A DNA stretch of 64,000 nucleotides from contig JAQURG010000013.1 in NCBI GenBank assembly GCA_028715725.1, forward strand, positions 1 through 64,000, written 5' to 3'. Positions within the stretch are counted from its first letter, which is position 1. Each line of letters starts with the position of its first letter. Positions 41,654 through 51,192 of this stretch are shown here, piece after piece. The notes under the pieces were generated by a model. It did not search any database. It was given only the letters and a program-made list of their open reading frames with translations, and was not told where the DNA came from. Made by a program: the position numbers and the translations under genes. This DNA comes from Methylococcales bacterium. GTDB lineage: Bacteria; Pseudomonadota; Gammaproteobacteria; Methylococcales; Methylomonadaceae.

Positions 41654-44600
41654 TTATTGTTCCTTACGTCGCTCCAGCCATGAAAAGTCAGTAAGACCAT
41701 TCCAGGTTTTTTGCAACAAACCATCGTTTTTGTGTAGCGGAATAATCTGTGCATCCTTCCACATTCCTTTAACCAGATACTGCGAGCCAAAGAAGAAGCC
41801 CTCTTGATCTTTTCCTGTCAGGGAGCGGCCAATTAAAGCGGCCACTTTGCCAATAATTGTACCAGCAATAGGCACGGCGTCTGCACTTTTTGGCACTACG
41901 TTGACAACGTAGTCAACAGTTTGATTGATCAAATCCGTATTTCCGGTAAGACTGATTTTGGCGGGAACGGCATCTACCACAAGGTTATTGGTAGTGGCCT
42001 TGCCTTTTAGCAGGTCAAAATGCCCTTTTATACTGCTAAAGGTCAGGCCCTCCGCAAATACATCACTAAAATCAAGCTGAAAACGCTTTATCCACTGGGC
42101 TATTGCCAATATACCCAGTATGCGGCCGAATCCGGGTTCGACGCTGAGAATACGGCCGCTCTTGAAATTAACGTCCAGCTGACCTTGCAAATCAGCCAGG
42201 GAGAATTCATAAGGTGTTGCAGCCCATTTACCGGTAAAATCAATGCCGGCGCTGGTTTTTGAGAAATCATTGGTAATCCCTAATTTAGAAAGGAACAGGT
42301 CGGCTCTCGGCATCAGCAAATTCCCTTGCAGGCGGGTTTCAGACCGTTTACCGTTGAATTTCCAGTCACCCGATAAGCTTAATGTTTGATCATCACCTGT
42401 CAAAACGATGCGTTTAATCGCGATACCATCAGGTATTCGTTCGGTTTCCAGGCTGATCTTGCCAAGATCAACCGACTCCCACAGCGTTTTACTGCCGCTG
42501 ACTGTCAGTAAGGGTATTGATTCCTGCCTGGGTGGAGCAGGATCACTGGCGCCGGCGTTTAAATTGCCGGGGTTAACAGGATGATCGGGTTTTTTTATAC
42601 CATCTGAAACTGCGCGTTTTAACTGGGAAATATCCAGCATATCCATATCCAGATTGATGCTATCGGTTCCTTTAAGATCAAAAGGAATCTTCATCCTGCC
42701 TTTGGCAAGTGAGCTGTTGATATGACCGGTCCAATAATGACTTTCAGGTTTTAACACCAGATCAATAAAACCAAGATCAGCCTGTCCCCATAGGCCATGT
42801 TCACTATGAATTTTTATTTCCTTAAGATTGTTCCCTGCCTTGTTTTCAGTGAGTGATGAGCCTAAACCTAACCAGTCTTGCAGAGCCAGACGGTCGCGGT
42901 TAATCTCAAGCTTTATCCCGGATTCCTGAGGCTGGGAGACATTGCCTGTGCCTATTAAAATGTGGCCTGACTCAATTTGCTGTTGACTTGTATTCAACTG
43001 AATCGCAGCTTTCACCTGGTTGTCATAATTCAAGCTGATCGGCAATAGCGCCTTTTTAGTTAAATCAAGCGTTAAAGATAAAGGCCGTTGCTGCTCTTTG
43101 GTCTTGGCTAAAGCGCCGGGTAATTTTAACGCCACGCCTGCAAGTTTTGACTGGATAGCCAGTTCCGGCAATTTTTCGTTATAGGGAAGCTGCAACTTCA
43201 ACTGATAATCTGTCTCGCCTTCGGCGATCTGCCAATCGGGCAGTTTAAACTGCCTCTCCAAATCGCTGATTTTTACATGACCCGCCACGTTGATAGTGGT
43301 CTGAATATCAGAGCTTTTAATATTTATCCGGACAGGCTGGCCTAAAGCTGCTGCATTAATGGTATTACTGTAAACGCCCAGATCGTTGAATTTTAACTGG
43401 CCGTCGATTTTATTCACCAGCAGAGCGGGTGATTTCAATGTTAATTTGGCCTTGTTTAGCTGCGCCGATCCATTGACTTTAGAAATAGCGTCATCGGCTA
43501 ACGGGAGCTTTAAATCCAGTGTTACTGTGGTGTCGCCTTGCGGTTCTGTAGCGCTCAGGAAATTATCTACAGTTGCATGTATCGGAGTCTTTTGCAAAAA
43601 CTCCAATCCTTGCAATATGCCCGATTCAAGTTTGCCCTGAACCAGCAAATGCTTGCTTTCACCGAGGGCAGGAATAGTGACTGTAGCCTGATCAATCTTT
43701 ACCTTTTCGCTTTCGCCTTTATTCAATTCAATCTGCAACCCGTTTTGTAAAAATAAAACATGTCCGCCAAGATTCATTAAATGGGGCCACTCAGGATGAT
43801 AGGATAATTCCATGTCATCCGTCTCAAATCGGGTTTCGAAAACACCTTGTCCGCCGGTAAAAGGGAAATCGCTTAAATTTCCGTAGAACAACATGCCGCC
43901 TTTGGGTATCTTTCCTTTGATGAAGGCATTATCCAGCCAGTTCACAAGCGATTTACCCATAATCCCTGCCGGCAAATAATACCGGGCTTTGCTCATATCA
44001 TCGCTGGTAAAAGCTGTTTGCAAATCCATAAAGATATCTCCGTCCGTTTTGGGGATCCTTAACAGCAATTTATTTTTTGTTTGAATATCAGGGGAGTCCA
44101 ACTCAATCAACGGGCTGGATAAGATCCAGTCTGTTGGCGTCTGCCGCCAGGTTAAAGCCGCATTCAGTTTTTTTATGATCAGCGCGTCACGAAACAGCCC
44201 TTTGGATGTGATTCGCGCGTTTTGAGCGGCCAGATGAATGAGACCCCGCTGATCACTGCCTTTTATTTGGCAGGATAAATTTTCTATACCCGGTACTGCT
44301 GACGTTGCAGCAATATTAATTTTGTTGAATTTACCATTTACCGCAAAATGATTTTGATCCAGGTCGGCAAATAAAGAGGTCTGCTCCAATGATCCTTTAA
44401 GGTCTGCCTTAGCCAGTGATGTGGCAGCCCCTTCCGGCAGCGGGGCAAAAAATTGTAATAGGCGGGAGACTTCTTGTATATCCACTTGCTCCGCAGAAAG
44501 TCCAACTTTATGCAATACATTATCATCAGTCCGGTTAACGGCAAGGTTAAATATGGCGTCCGGCCATTTCTTATCCGCTGTTTCCAGTAAAAACCGGGGG

Positions 44601-45520
44601 ACATCCAATTGCCACCGGCTGTCATTGACTGACAAGCGAAAACGCGTATCCAGCTGTTTAATAGAAAACGCGCCCTTGTCCTGCCGGCTAAGGTGCAATT
44701 GATGAAGTTGACTGTCACTAACAAGCGAAACGGGCTGGGAATGCTGCAATTCGCTCCAGACCTTGATATCGCCGACGCCTAAATGAATTTTCAAGGAACC
44801 CGGCAAATCAAGCGTTCTCCATTCAGGCAGGTTTAAATTTTTGCCATCGATAAAAATTGAGCCATTAACATCTGAAGGTTTAAAAACATCGCCTATAAGG
44901 TTCATAGAAACTGTCAAGGTATCGCCGAATTTTTTCGGCAATTTCATGAGCACATTCAAACGATGTTGCTGACCCTTATTCAAAATCACCAAATCGACTG
45001 CTTCAAACTTTAGCGCTTTGCCTTTTTTCTTTTCATCCTGCCAGGTTACTTCACTTTGTAAAACTTCGTATTTTTGTCCCTGCAAGAGCCACAGCGGCTG
45101 CTCATCGCTGGCTTTTAAGCCAACGATGGAAAAGCTTCCATCTTCTTTGCGTTTCACTGACAGTTTGGCACCAACCAGGGTGACCCATGCGGAAGACAAG
45201 CGGTCACTGCTAACCAGCATATCGAGCAAATTAATGCCCATGCGTATTTCTTTAAGTTCAACGACAGGCTTTTTGCCTGGAGCAGAGGATAGTATCTCGA
45301 TATCTTTTAGCACCAGTTCAGGATCAAGGCCACGCATTTTTGCGCGTAACCGGCCTATTTGTATCTGCGCGCCCAAGAGTTCACTCACTCTGGCTGACAG
45401 ATCGGCTTTATAAGTGTCTATTCCCAGTAATACCAAACGCATGCCCGTCAAGCTGACCGCCGATACTATCAAGGACCAGAAAATAAGATGTCGTGTTGCT
45501 CGTGTAATATGATGAATCAT
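41654..45520 (-). CDS. yhdP: YhdP family (AsmA-like) inter-membrane phospholipid transport protein
   Basis: A 1288-aa protein with one N-terminal membrane anchor (about 14-35, FWSLIVSAVSLTGMRLVLLG) and a very long periplasmic part made of repeating beta segments, ending in an AsmA-like C-terminal domain (FSKTSAGIDFTGKWAATPYE, then SGRILSVEPGFGRILGIL). YhdP, with TamB and YdbH, is thought to bridge the periplasm and move phospholipids to the outer membrane. Its length matches the enterobacterial protein, and the order maf-rng-yhdP-nit-tldD is conserved. Confidence 0.94.
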   Translation of the reverse strand: MIHHITRATRHLIFWSLIVSAVSLTGMRLVLLGIDTYKADLSARVSELLGAQIQIGRLRAKMRGLDPELVLKDIEILSSAPGKKPVVELKEIRMGINLLDMLVSSDRLSSAWVTLVGAKLSVKRKEDGSFSIVGLKASDEQPLWLLQGQKYEVLQSEVTWQDEKKKGKALKFEAVDLVILNKGQQHRLNVLMKLPKKFGDTLTVSMNLIGDVFKPSDVNGSIFIDGKNLNLPEWRTLDLPGSLKIHLGVGDIKVWSELQHSQPVSLVSDSQLHQLHLSRQDKGAFSIKQLDTRFRLSVNDSRWQLDVPRFLLETADKKWPDAIFNLAVNRTDDNVLHKVGLSAEQVDIQEVSRLLQFFAPLPEGAATSLAKADLKGSLEQTSLFADLDQNHFAVNGKFNKINIAATSAVPGIENLSCQIKGSDQRGLIHLAAQNARITSKGLFRDALIIKKLNAALTWRQTPTDWILSSPLIELDSPDIQTKNKLLLRIPKTDGDIFMDLQTAFTSDDMSKARYYLPAGIMGKSLVNWLDNAFIKGKIPKGGMLFYGNLSDFPFTGGQGVFETRFETDDMELSYHPEWPHLMNLGGHVLFLQNGLQIELNKGESEKVKIDQATVTIPALGESKHLLVQGKLESGILQGLEFLQKTPIHATVDNFLSATEPQGDTTVTLDLKLPLADDAISKVNGSAQLNKAKLTLKSPALLVNKIDGQLKFNDLGVYSNTINAAALGQPVRINIKSSDIQTTINVAGHVKISDLERQFKLPDWQIAEGETDYQLKLQLPYNEKLPELAIQSKLAGVALKLPGALAKTKEQQRPLSLTLDLTKKALLPISLNYDNQVKAAIQLNTSQQQIESGHILIGTGNVSQPQESGIKLEINRDRLALQDWLGLGSSLTENKAGNNLKEIKIHSEHGLWGQADLGFIDLVLKPESHYWTGHINSSLAKGRMKIPFDLKGTDSINLDMDMLDISQLKRAVSDGIKKPDHPVNPGNLNAGASDPAPPRQESIPLLTVSGSKTLWESVDLGKISLETERIPDGIAIKRIVLTGDDQTLSLSGDWKFNGKRSETRLQGNLLMPRADLFLSKLGITNDFSKTSAGIDFTGKWAATPYEFSLADLQGQLDVNFKSGRILSVEPGFGRILGILAIAQWIKRFQLDFSDVFAEGLTFSSIKGHFDLLKGKATTNNLVVDAVPAKISLTGNTDLINQTVDYVVNVVPKSADAVPIAGTIIGKVAALIGRSLTGKDQEGFFFGSQYLVKGMWKDAQIIPLHKNDGLLQKTWNGLTDFSWLERRKEQ

Positions 45521-45623
45521 GAAGGCCGGGAGAGGTTAAAGACCTTCCATGAAGAAATGACGGCTTCGCAGAGCAGAGTTTAAAGCCTTATGGCGAAGAA
45601 GTTTGCAGCCACAGTTTTGCGTC

Positions 45624-47078
45624 TTAAAGCAGAACAACATCATACTGTTCCTGATTATATTCCGCCTCCGCTCTGAATTTGATCTGCACGCCCAGAAATA
45701 TTTCCAGTTCAGCCAGCATATCCGCTTCTTCATCAAGCAGCATTTCCACTACCTCATTAGAGGCCAGAACCAGCAGCGTCTGGACTTTGTATAGCCGCAC
45801 TTCACGAATGATTTCGCGAAAAATTTCCAGGCACATGGACTCGGCTGTTTTTAAAACGCCGCGGCCGCCACAGGCCGTACAAGGCTCACAAAGTATATGT
45901 TGCAGGCTTTCACGGGTTCTTTTTCGGGTCATTTCCACCAGGCCAAGCACCGATACTTCAGTAATTTTGGTTTTTGCACGGTCTTTTTCCAGATTCCTCT
46001 CAAGCGCCTGCAATACCTGTTTTTTATGTTCTTCGCTTTGCATGTCGATAAAATCGATAATGATGATACCGCCCAGATTACGGAGCCTAAGCTGGCGGGC
46101 AATGGTTTGAGCCGCCTCCAGATTGGTTTTGAAGATGGTCTCTTCCAGGTTACGGCCGCCGACATAACCGCCGGTATTGACATCCACCGTAGTCATCGCT
46201 TCGGTCTGATCGAATATCAGATAGCCGCCGGATTTTAATTTGACTTTTCGGTCCAGGGCTTTTTTAATTTCATCTTCAACACTGTAAATATCGAATACCG
46301 GACATTCCCCTGTGTAATGTTCGATAACCGGCACTATTTCCGGCACAAAGACCTCGGCAAATTCGAGCAGCCGATGATAGGTCTCTTTTGAATCCACGCG
46401 AACCCTGTCAATACCTTCCTTATATAAATCTCTTAAAGTCCGGGTGCTTAGCGGTAAATCCTTATGAATAAACTGTTTGGGCTTGGCGTTGGCAATTTTG
46501 GCGACTATGGACTCCCACAATTTCAGCAAAAATGTCATATCGGCAATCAGAATTGATTCTTCTATGCATTCAGCGGCTGTCCTCGCGATAAAACCGCCGC
46601 AATCATGTTCCTGCCTGAAGGCTTCGAGGCAGGCTCTTAAACGAGCCCGCTCGGCATCGCATTCGATGCGTTGCGATACGCCGGAATTGTTTGAGTAGGG
46701 CATATAGACCTGATATCGTGACGGAATCGATATTTCGGTCGTCAGCCGCGCGCCTTTGCTTCCCAATGGATCTTTGGCCACTTGCACGACGATGTGCTGG
46801 CCTTCCTGCAGATAATGTTCAATGACTTCCGAGCCTTTTTTTTCCAGATCCTTGGCGCACAAATCAGACAGATGAATGAAAGCCGCCTTGGGCAGGCCAA
46901 TATCAACAAAAGCCGCCTGCATACCGGGCAAGACGCGGCATACTTCACCTTTGTAGATATTACCTACCAAGCCTCGCTCGCGGCTGCGTTCAATGATAAG
47001 CTCCTGCAACACGCCGTTTTCAATAACGGCGACGCGTGTTTCCGGCGGTGTCACATTAATTAAAATTTCTTCACTCAT
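45624..47078 (-). CDS. rng: ribonuclease G
   Basis: Endoribonuclease for 16S rRNA 5' maturation and some mRNA decay. The 484-aa protein has the S1 domain at the N-terminus (GNIYKGEVCRVLPGMQAAFVDIG), the RNase E/G catalytic core with metal-binding aspartates (TVDVNTGGYVG and IIIIDFIDMQ) and the zinc-link CTACGGRG at about 405. It lacks the long C-terminal scaffold of RNase E, so it is RNase G. Its start overlaps the maf stop by 8 nt. A downstream gap of 103 bp separates it from yhdP. Confidence 0.96.
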   Translation of the reverse strand: MSEEILINVTPPETRVAVIENGVLQELIIERSRERGLVGNIYKGEVCRVLPGMQAAFVDIGLPKAAFIHLSDLCAKDLEKKGSEVIEHYLQEGQHIVVQVAKDPLGSKGARLTTEISIPSRYQVYMPYSNNSGVSQRIECDAERARLRACLEAFRQEHDCGGFIARTAAECIEESILIADMTFLLKLWESIVAKIANAKPKQFIHKDLPLSTRTLRDLYKEGIDRVRVDSKETYHRLLEFAEVFVPEIVPVIEHYTGECPVFDIYSVEDEIKKALDRKVKLKSGGYLIFDQTEAMTTVDVNTGGYVGGRNLEETIFKTNLEAAQTIARQLRLRNLGGIIIIDFIDMQSEEHKKQVLQALERNLEKDRAKTKITEVSVLGLVEMTRKRTRESLQHILCEPCTACGGRGVLKTAESMCLEIFREIIREVRLYKVQTLLVLASNEVVEMLLDEEADMLAELEIFLGVQIKFRAEAEYNQEQYDVVLL

Positions 47079-47649
47079 TTAAAAGCTTAATGCCTTGTTT
47101 AGCTAAAAGTTGCGCTGTTTCAAACAGCGGTAAACCGACGACTCCGGAAAAGCTGCCTCTTATCGATTCCACAAAAATACCGCCTATGCCCTGAATGGCA
47201 TAGCCGCCGGCTTTATCAGCCGGTTCGCCGCTCTGCAAGTAATTCAATATTTCCTGTTGTGTCAAATGCCTGAAAGTCACATCAGTAATGCTGACTGCCT
47301 GATTGTGCTCACGCCCTCTGAGCGAAATTGCACTATATACCTGATGGGTTTTACCGGATAATTGCGTCAACATATCCAATGCCTGAGCTTCATTTTCCGG
47401 TTTGCCCATAATTGCATTACCTAGGATAACCGCTGTGTCTGCGGCTAAAACAGGCGTATCAGTAGCGAGTTGAGCCAGACACAGCGCCGATTTTTCAGCG
47501 GCCAGACGCTGTACATAATTCAGCGGAGTTTCATCGGGTAAAGGCGTTTCATCAATATTGACCGGATAAACCTTGTAACTGACCCTTATTTGATCCAGCA
47601 GTTCCTTCCGACGTGGCGAAGATGAAGCAAGAATAATTTGTACGGCCAT
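47071..47649 (-). CDS. maf: Maf family nucleoside triphosphate pyrophosphatase
   Basis: A 192-aa Maf/Ham1-fold house-cleaning enzyme that hydrolyses non-canonical or excess nucleotides (dTTP/UTP in the YhdE branch). Motifs: LASSSPRRKELLDQI at the N-terminus, AADTAVILG, GKPENEAQA, SGKTHQVYSA and the C-terminal GGYAIQG with SFSGVVGLPLFE. It shares one base with rlmH (stop/start) and overlaps rng by 8 nt, so rlmH-maf-rng form a tightly coupled operon. Confidence 0.95.
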   Translation of the reverse strand: MAVQIILASSSPRRKELLDQIRVSYKVYPVNIDETPLPDETPLNYVQRLAAEKSALCLAQLATDTPVLAADTAVILGNAIMGKPENEAQALDMLTQLSGKTHQVYSAISLRGREHNQAVSITDVTFRHLTQQEILNYLQSGEPADKAGGYAIQGIGGIFVESIRGSFSGVVGLPLFETAQLLAKQGIKLLNE

Positions 47650-48116
47650 TAGCGGTGATACGGGTGATTATGAAGAATACTCCAGGCGCGATAAAGTTGT
47701 TCGGCGATAATAATTCGCACCAATGGATGTGGAAATGTCAATCTGGATAAACTCCATGATTCTCGCGCCAGTTCTTTGGCTTTATCCGCCAGGCCTTCGG
47801 GCCCTCCGACCAGCAAGGCAACATCCTGACCGCATTCCTGCCAGCGCTGCATCGCCTGGGCCAATTCGGCCGTAGTCCAGGGCTTGCCGGGTATATCCAG
47901 CATTACAATATGCGCTCCCTGCGGAACAGCTGCTATCATGCGCTCGCCTTCGTCTTTGACGATGCGTGCAATGTCGCTGTTCTTGCTGCGTTTACCCGGC
48001 GCAATTTGTTTAAGCGCCAGCTCGCATTCACGCGGCAGGCGTTTGGCATACTCATCATAGCCCTGTTGCACCCACCCTGGCATGCGGTTTCCTACTGAGA
48101 TGAGATTAATTTGCAT
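47649..48116 (-). CDS. rlmH: 23S rRNA (pseudouridine(1915)-N(3))-methyltransferase RlmH
   Basis: SPOUT methyltransferase acting on helix 69 of 23S rRNA in assembled 70S ribosomes. The 155-aa protein has normal length and the knot-region sequences [27 protein letters not shown] and [20 protein letters not shown], ending NHPYHR. It is the first gene of the minus-strand block that runs through maf, rng and yhdP, so its promoter should be in 48117-48304, where a purine-rich GGGGAAGGGTTAGGGCAAGGG tract is seen. Confidence 0.96.
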   Translation of the reverse strand: MQINLISVGNRMPGWVQQGYDEYAKRLPRECELALKQIAPGKRSKNSDIARIVKDEGERMIAAVPQGAHIVMLDIPGKPWTTAELAQAMQRWQECGQDVALLVGGPEGLADKAKELARESWSLSRLTFPHPLVRIIIAEQLYRAWSILHNHPYHR

Positions 48117-48346
48117 AGGTGAAGGATACAGAGAAGAAGAGTTTGTTGCAATGTAGACTAATTGGAACTTTAAAAATTTCCTTTATAAAAGGGGAAGGGT
48201 TAGGGCAAGGGCTGAGGCACGCTTTTTTACCGCCTTATCCAAATTCCCACTAAACGCTGCCAGGTGCTCAAATTAAGTTTTAACTACCCCTAAACGCTGA
48301 TTCTATGTCACTATCCTGGGTAAATATAAAAATAGGGAAGACTATT

Positions 48347-48871
48347 ATGACCATTAGAGCATTTAATAATAAATATCCGAAAATCGGCGTCTCGGTTTAT
48401 ATTGATGACAGCGCGGTGATTATTGGTGATGTAACCCTTGGCGATGATGTATCGATATGGCCGACAACAGTCATCAGAGGGGATGTTGAAAGTATAAAAA
48501 TTGGCAATGGCACCAATGTTCAGGATGGCTCCGTCCTGCATGTATCTCATGCGGGCAAATTTTCACCCGAAGGCCATCCTTTAACCATTGGTAAAGGTGT
48601 AACTATCGGCCACAGAGCAGTGGTACACGCTTGTACAGTCGGTGATTATTGTTTAATCGGGATTGGCGCCATTATTATGGATGATGCCGTTCTTGAGGAT
48701 TATGTCATGTTAGGCGCCGGCGCACTGGTCACGCCGGGGAAAAAGCTGGAGAGCGGTTATTTATACATGGGTTCACCTGCTAAACAGGCAAGACCTTTGA
48801 CAGAAACTGAAAAAGAATTTCTGGAATATTCCGCTCAGCAATATATTCAATTGAAAAATAAATATTTATAG
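48347..48871 (+). CDS. gamma-carbonic anhydrase family protein (YrdA-like)
   Basis: A left-handed beta-helix protein of hexapeptide repeats (IIGDVTLGDDVSIWPTTVIRG, then VTIGHRAVVHACTVGDYCLIG). The metal-ligand histidines of the gamma class (HVSHAG and GHRAVVHAC) are present, but many bacterial members show no anhydrase activity in vitro. I use the ATG at 48347 (MTIRAFNNKYPKIG), the standard N-terminus, preceded by GGAAG; the frame is open further upstream but without homology. 174 aa. It is transcribed divergently from rlmH and converges with rpiA. Confidence 0.93.
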   Translation: MTIRAFNNKYPKIGVSVYIDDSAVIIGDVTLGDDVSIWPTTVIRGDVESIKIGNGTNVQDGSVLHVSHAGKFSPEGHPLTIGKGVTIGHRAVVHACTVGDYCLIGIGAIIMDDAVLEDYVMLGAGALVTPGKKLESGYLYMGSPAKQARPLTETEKEFLEYSAQQYIQLKNKYL

Positions 48872-48921
48872 ACTGTGATGATTGGGGTGGACTGGCCAGT
48901 CACGCCGGACAATAAAGCAGA

Positions 48922-49575
48922 TTATTGCGTCACGACTTCAGTGCCTTTACCGATTAACACCACGTCAGCAGGACGCATGGCAAAGATGCCGACGGTGACC
49001 ACGCCGGTAATATTGTTAATGATTTGTTCCAGCTTGATGGGTTCCATAATATTCAGATTGTGAACATCAAGAATGACGTTGTGGTTATCGGTAATAAAAT
49101 TTTCCCGCCATACCGGCTGACCGCCTAATTTAACAAGTTCTCTGGCAACGTAACTTCTCGCCATCGGAAGCACTTCAACCGGCAGGGGAAAAGCGCCCAA
49201 CACATCAACGCATTTGGTCTCATCGACAATACAGACAAACTTTTTGCTGGCGGCTGCGATAATCTTCTCGCGGGTTAAAGCGCCGCCGCCGCCTTTAATT
49301 AAATGTTTGTGAGGGCTTACTTCATCAGCACCGTCGACATACACATCCAGAGTGCCGACTGCATTCAAATCAAGCACCGGAATGCCGACTTTTTTCAGTT
49401 GTGCGGTGCTCATTTCGGAACTGGAGACCGCGCCTTCAATATCCGCCCTGAAATCGGCCAGAAAATCGATGAAATGTTTCACTGTAGAGCCTGTTCCTAC
49501 GCCTACAATGGAGACATCTTTAATATAGTGAAGGGCGGCTTGAGCAACTTTTTGTTTTAATTCGTCTTGTGTCAT
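48922..49575 (-). CDS. rpiA: ribose-5-phosphate isomerase A
   Basis: Interconverts ribose-5-phosphate and ribulose-5-phosphate in the pentose phosphate pathway. The 217-aa sequence has [60 protein letters not shown] and the typical C-terminal [14 protein letters not shown]. The start ATG at 49575 is divergent from ilvA, as is common in gammaproteobacteria (rpiA and ilvA back to back). About 77 bp separate the two start codons. Confidence 0.97.
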   Translation of the reverse strand: MTQDELKQKVAQAALHYIKDVSIVGVGTGSTVKHFIDFLADFRADIEGAVSSSEMSTAQLKKVGIPVLDLNAVGTLDVYVDGADEVSPHKHLIKGGGGALTREKIIAAASKKFVCIVDETKCVDVLGAFPLPVEVLPMARSYVARELVKLGGQPVWRENFITDNHNVILDVHNLNIMEPIKLEQIINNITGVVTVGIFAMRPADVVLIGKGTEVVTQ

Positions 49576-49652
49576 GTGAGCTACCGTAATTTAAATAAAG
49601 GGTGTGCGATAATACCTCAGAACCGGATATTCTTCAGCCCATTTTTAACAAA

Positions 49653-51175
49653 ATGCCTTTAAACTACATAGAAAAAATTTTACGCGCCAAAGTTTATGAC
49701 GTTGCCGTACAGTCACCCCTGGATTTTGCTCCTTCCCTGTCAGAACGCCTGGCAAACCGCGTTTTTTTAAAACGCGAAGATTTACAATCGGTATTTTCAT
49801 TTAAATTACGCGGGGCTTATAACAAAATATCCCTGCTGGATGAGTCATCCAGAGCAAAAGGCGTTATTGCCGCTTCCGCTGGAAATCATGCTCAAGGCGT
49901 GGCTTTGGCGGCGCAAAGACTGGATATTAAAGCACTGATTGTGATGCCGACTACAACGCCGGAAATAAAGATCAAATCGGTCAAAGCAATGGACGCGGAT
50001 ATTATCTTGTTTGGCGAATCCTATAGCGAGACTTATGCCCATGCAGTTGAATTGGCGGCCCGGTACGGCATGGTGTTTATTCATCCCTTTGATGATCCTG
50101 ATGTCATTGCCGGACAAGGGACTATCGCAATGGAAATCCTCAGACAGCACCCCGGCGATTTAAACGCTATTTTTGTACCTGTGGGCGGCGGCGGTTAATT
50201 GCCGGCATTGCTGTCTATGTCAAGTTTGTGCGCCCTGATATAAAAATTATTGGTGTTGAGCCGGAAGATGCCGATTGTCTCAACCGTGCTTTAAAGGCAA
50301 AAAGCCGCGTCGTCATTGAGCAAGTCGGTTTGTTCGCAGATGGCGTTGCGGTCAAGCAAGTGGGCGCAGAACCTTTTCGCATTGCACAAGACAATGTTGA
50401 TGAAGTGATGACTGTTAATACCGATGAAATCTGTGCCGCCATCAAGGATATTTTTGATGATACCCGCTCGATAGCCGAGCCTGCCGGCGCTTTGGCAATC
50501 GCGGGATTAAAGAAATATGTCGAGCGCGAGCAAATAACGGGACAAGTCCTGGTCGCCATTGACAGTGGCGCCAATGTCAACTTCGATCGTTTAGGCTATG
50601 TCGCCGAGCGCGCGCAAGTGGGGGAGCACCGGGAAATTTTATTGGCGGTCAGCATTCCTGAAACGCCCGGCAGTTTCCTGGCGTTTTGCAAGTTACTGGG
50701 CGGGCGCAGCATCACCGAATTCAATTACCGTTATTTTGACGCAGCAATGGCTCAGGTTTTTGTTGGCATTACGAGTAATGGACTTGAATCAGACCGGGCC
50801 GCTATTATCCGGCAATTGCAGGAGCAGGGCTTTCAAGTCACCGATATGACTGCCAACGAGTTGGCGAAAGAGCATATTCGTTATATGGTGGGCGGACATG
50901 CGCCGCACGAGCTCGACGAAATTGTCTATAGTGTTGAATTTACTGAACGGCCGGACGCATTATTATATTTTTTGACTAAGTTAGGCGGACGCTGGAATAT
51001 CAGCTTATTCCATTATCGCAATCATGGTGCCGCTTTCGGCAAGGTGTTAATGGGCCTGCAAATGCCTGAAACTGAAAAAGAAGGATTTGAACAGTGTCTT
51101 GATGAGCTGGATTTCGCCTACAATGAAGAAACCGGGAATTCTGCATATCGTTTATTTTCCGGCCGCATGAAGTAG
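49653..51175 (+). pseudogene. ilvA: threonine ammonia-lyase (biosynthetic), with one frameshift
   Basis: PLP enzyme making 2-oxobutanoate for isoleucine synthesis. The first part (MPLNYIEKILRAKVYDVAVQ, KREDLQSVFSFKLRGAYNK with the PLP lysine, SAGNHAQGVALAA) runs to VPVGGGG and then stops at 50196-50198. The second frame from just after carries the expected continuation: IAGIAVYVKFVRPDIKIIGVEP, then the two C-terminal ACT-like regulatory domains to RLFSGRMK. The expected GGGGLIAGIAV would need one more base at about 50193-50199. Both halves are otherwise perfect, so this is either a very recent mutation or a sequencing error. I start at the ATG at 49653; an upstream GTG frame at 49602 has no homology. 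Confidence 0.9.
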
Positions 51176-51192
51176 ACAGCACGCTTGCAAGG

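Noticed and set aside
48180..48220. Purine-rich GGGGAAGGGTTAGGGCAAGGG tract as a G-quadruplex
   Set aside because: It has G-runs of suitable length but lies in an ordinary intergenic gap; nothing ties it to regulation, so it is only mentioned with rlmH.
49602..51175. Two separate genes instead of a broken ilvA
   Set aside because: The two frames are consecutive halves of one enzyme, joined exactly at a conserved motif by a one-base shift.
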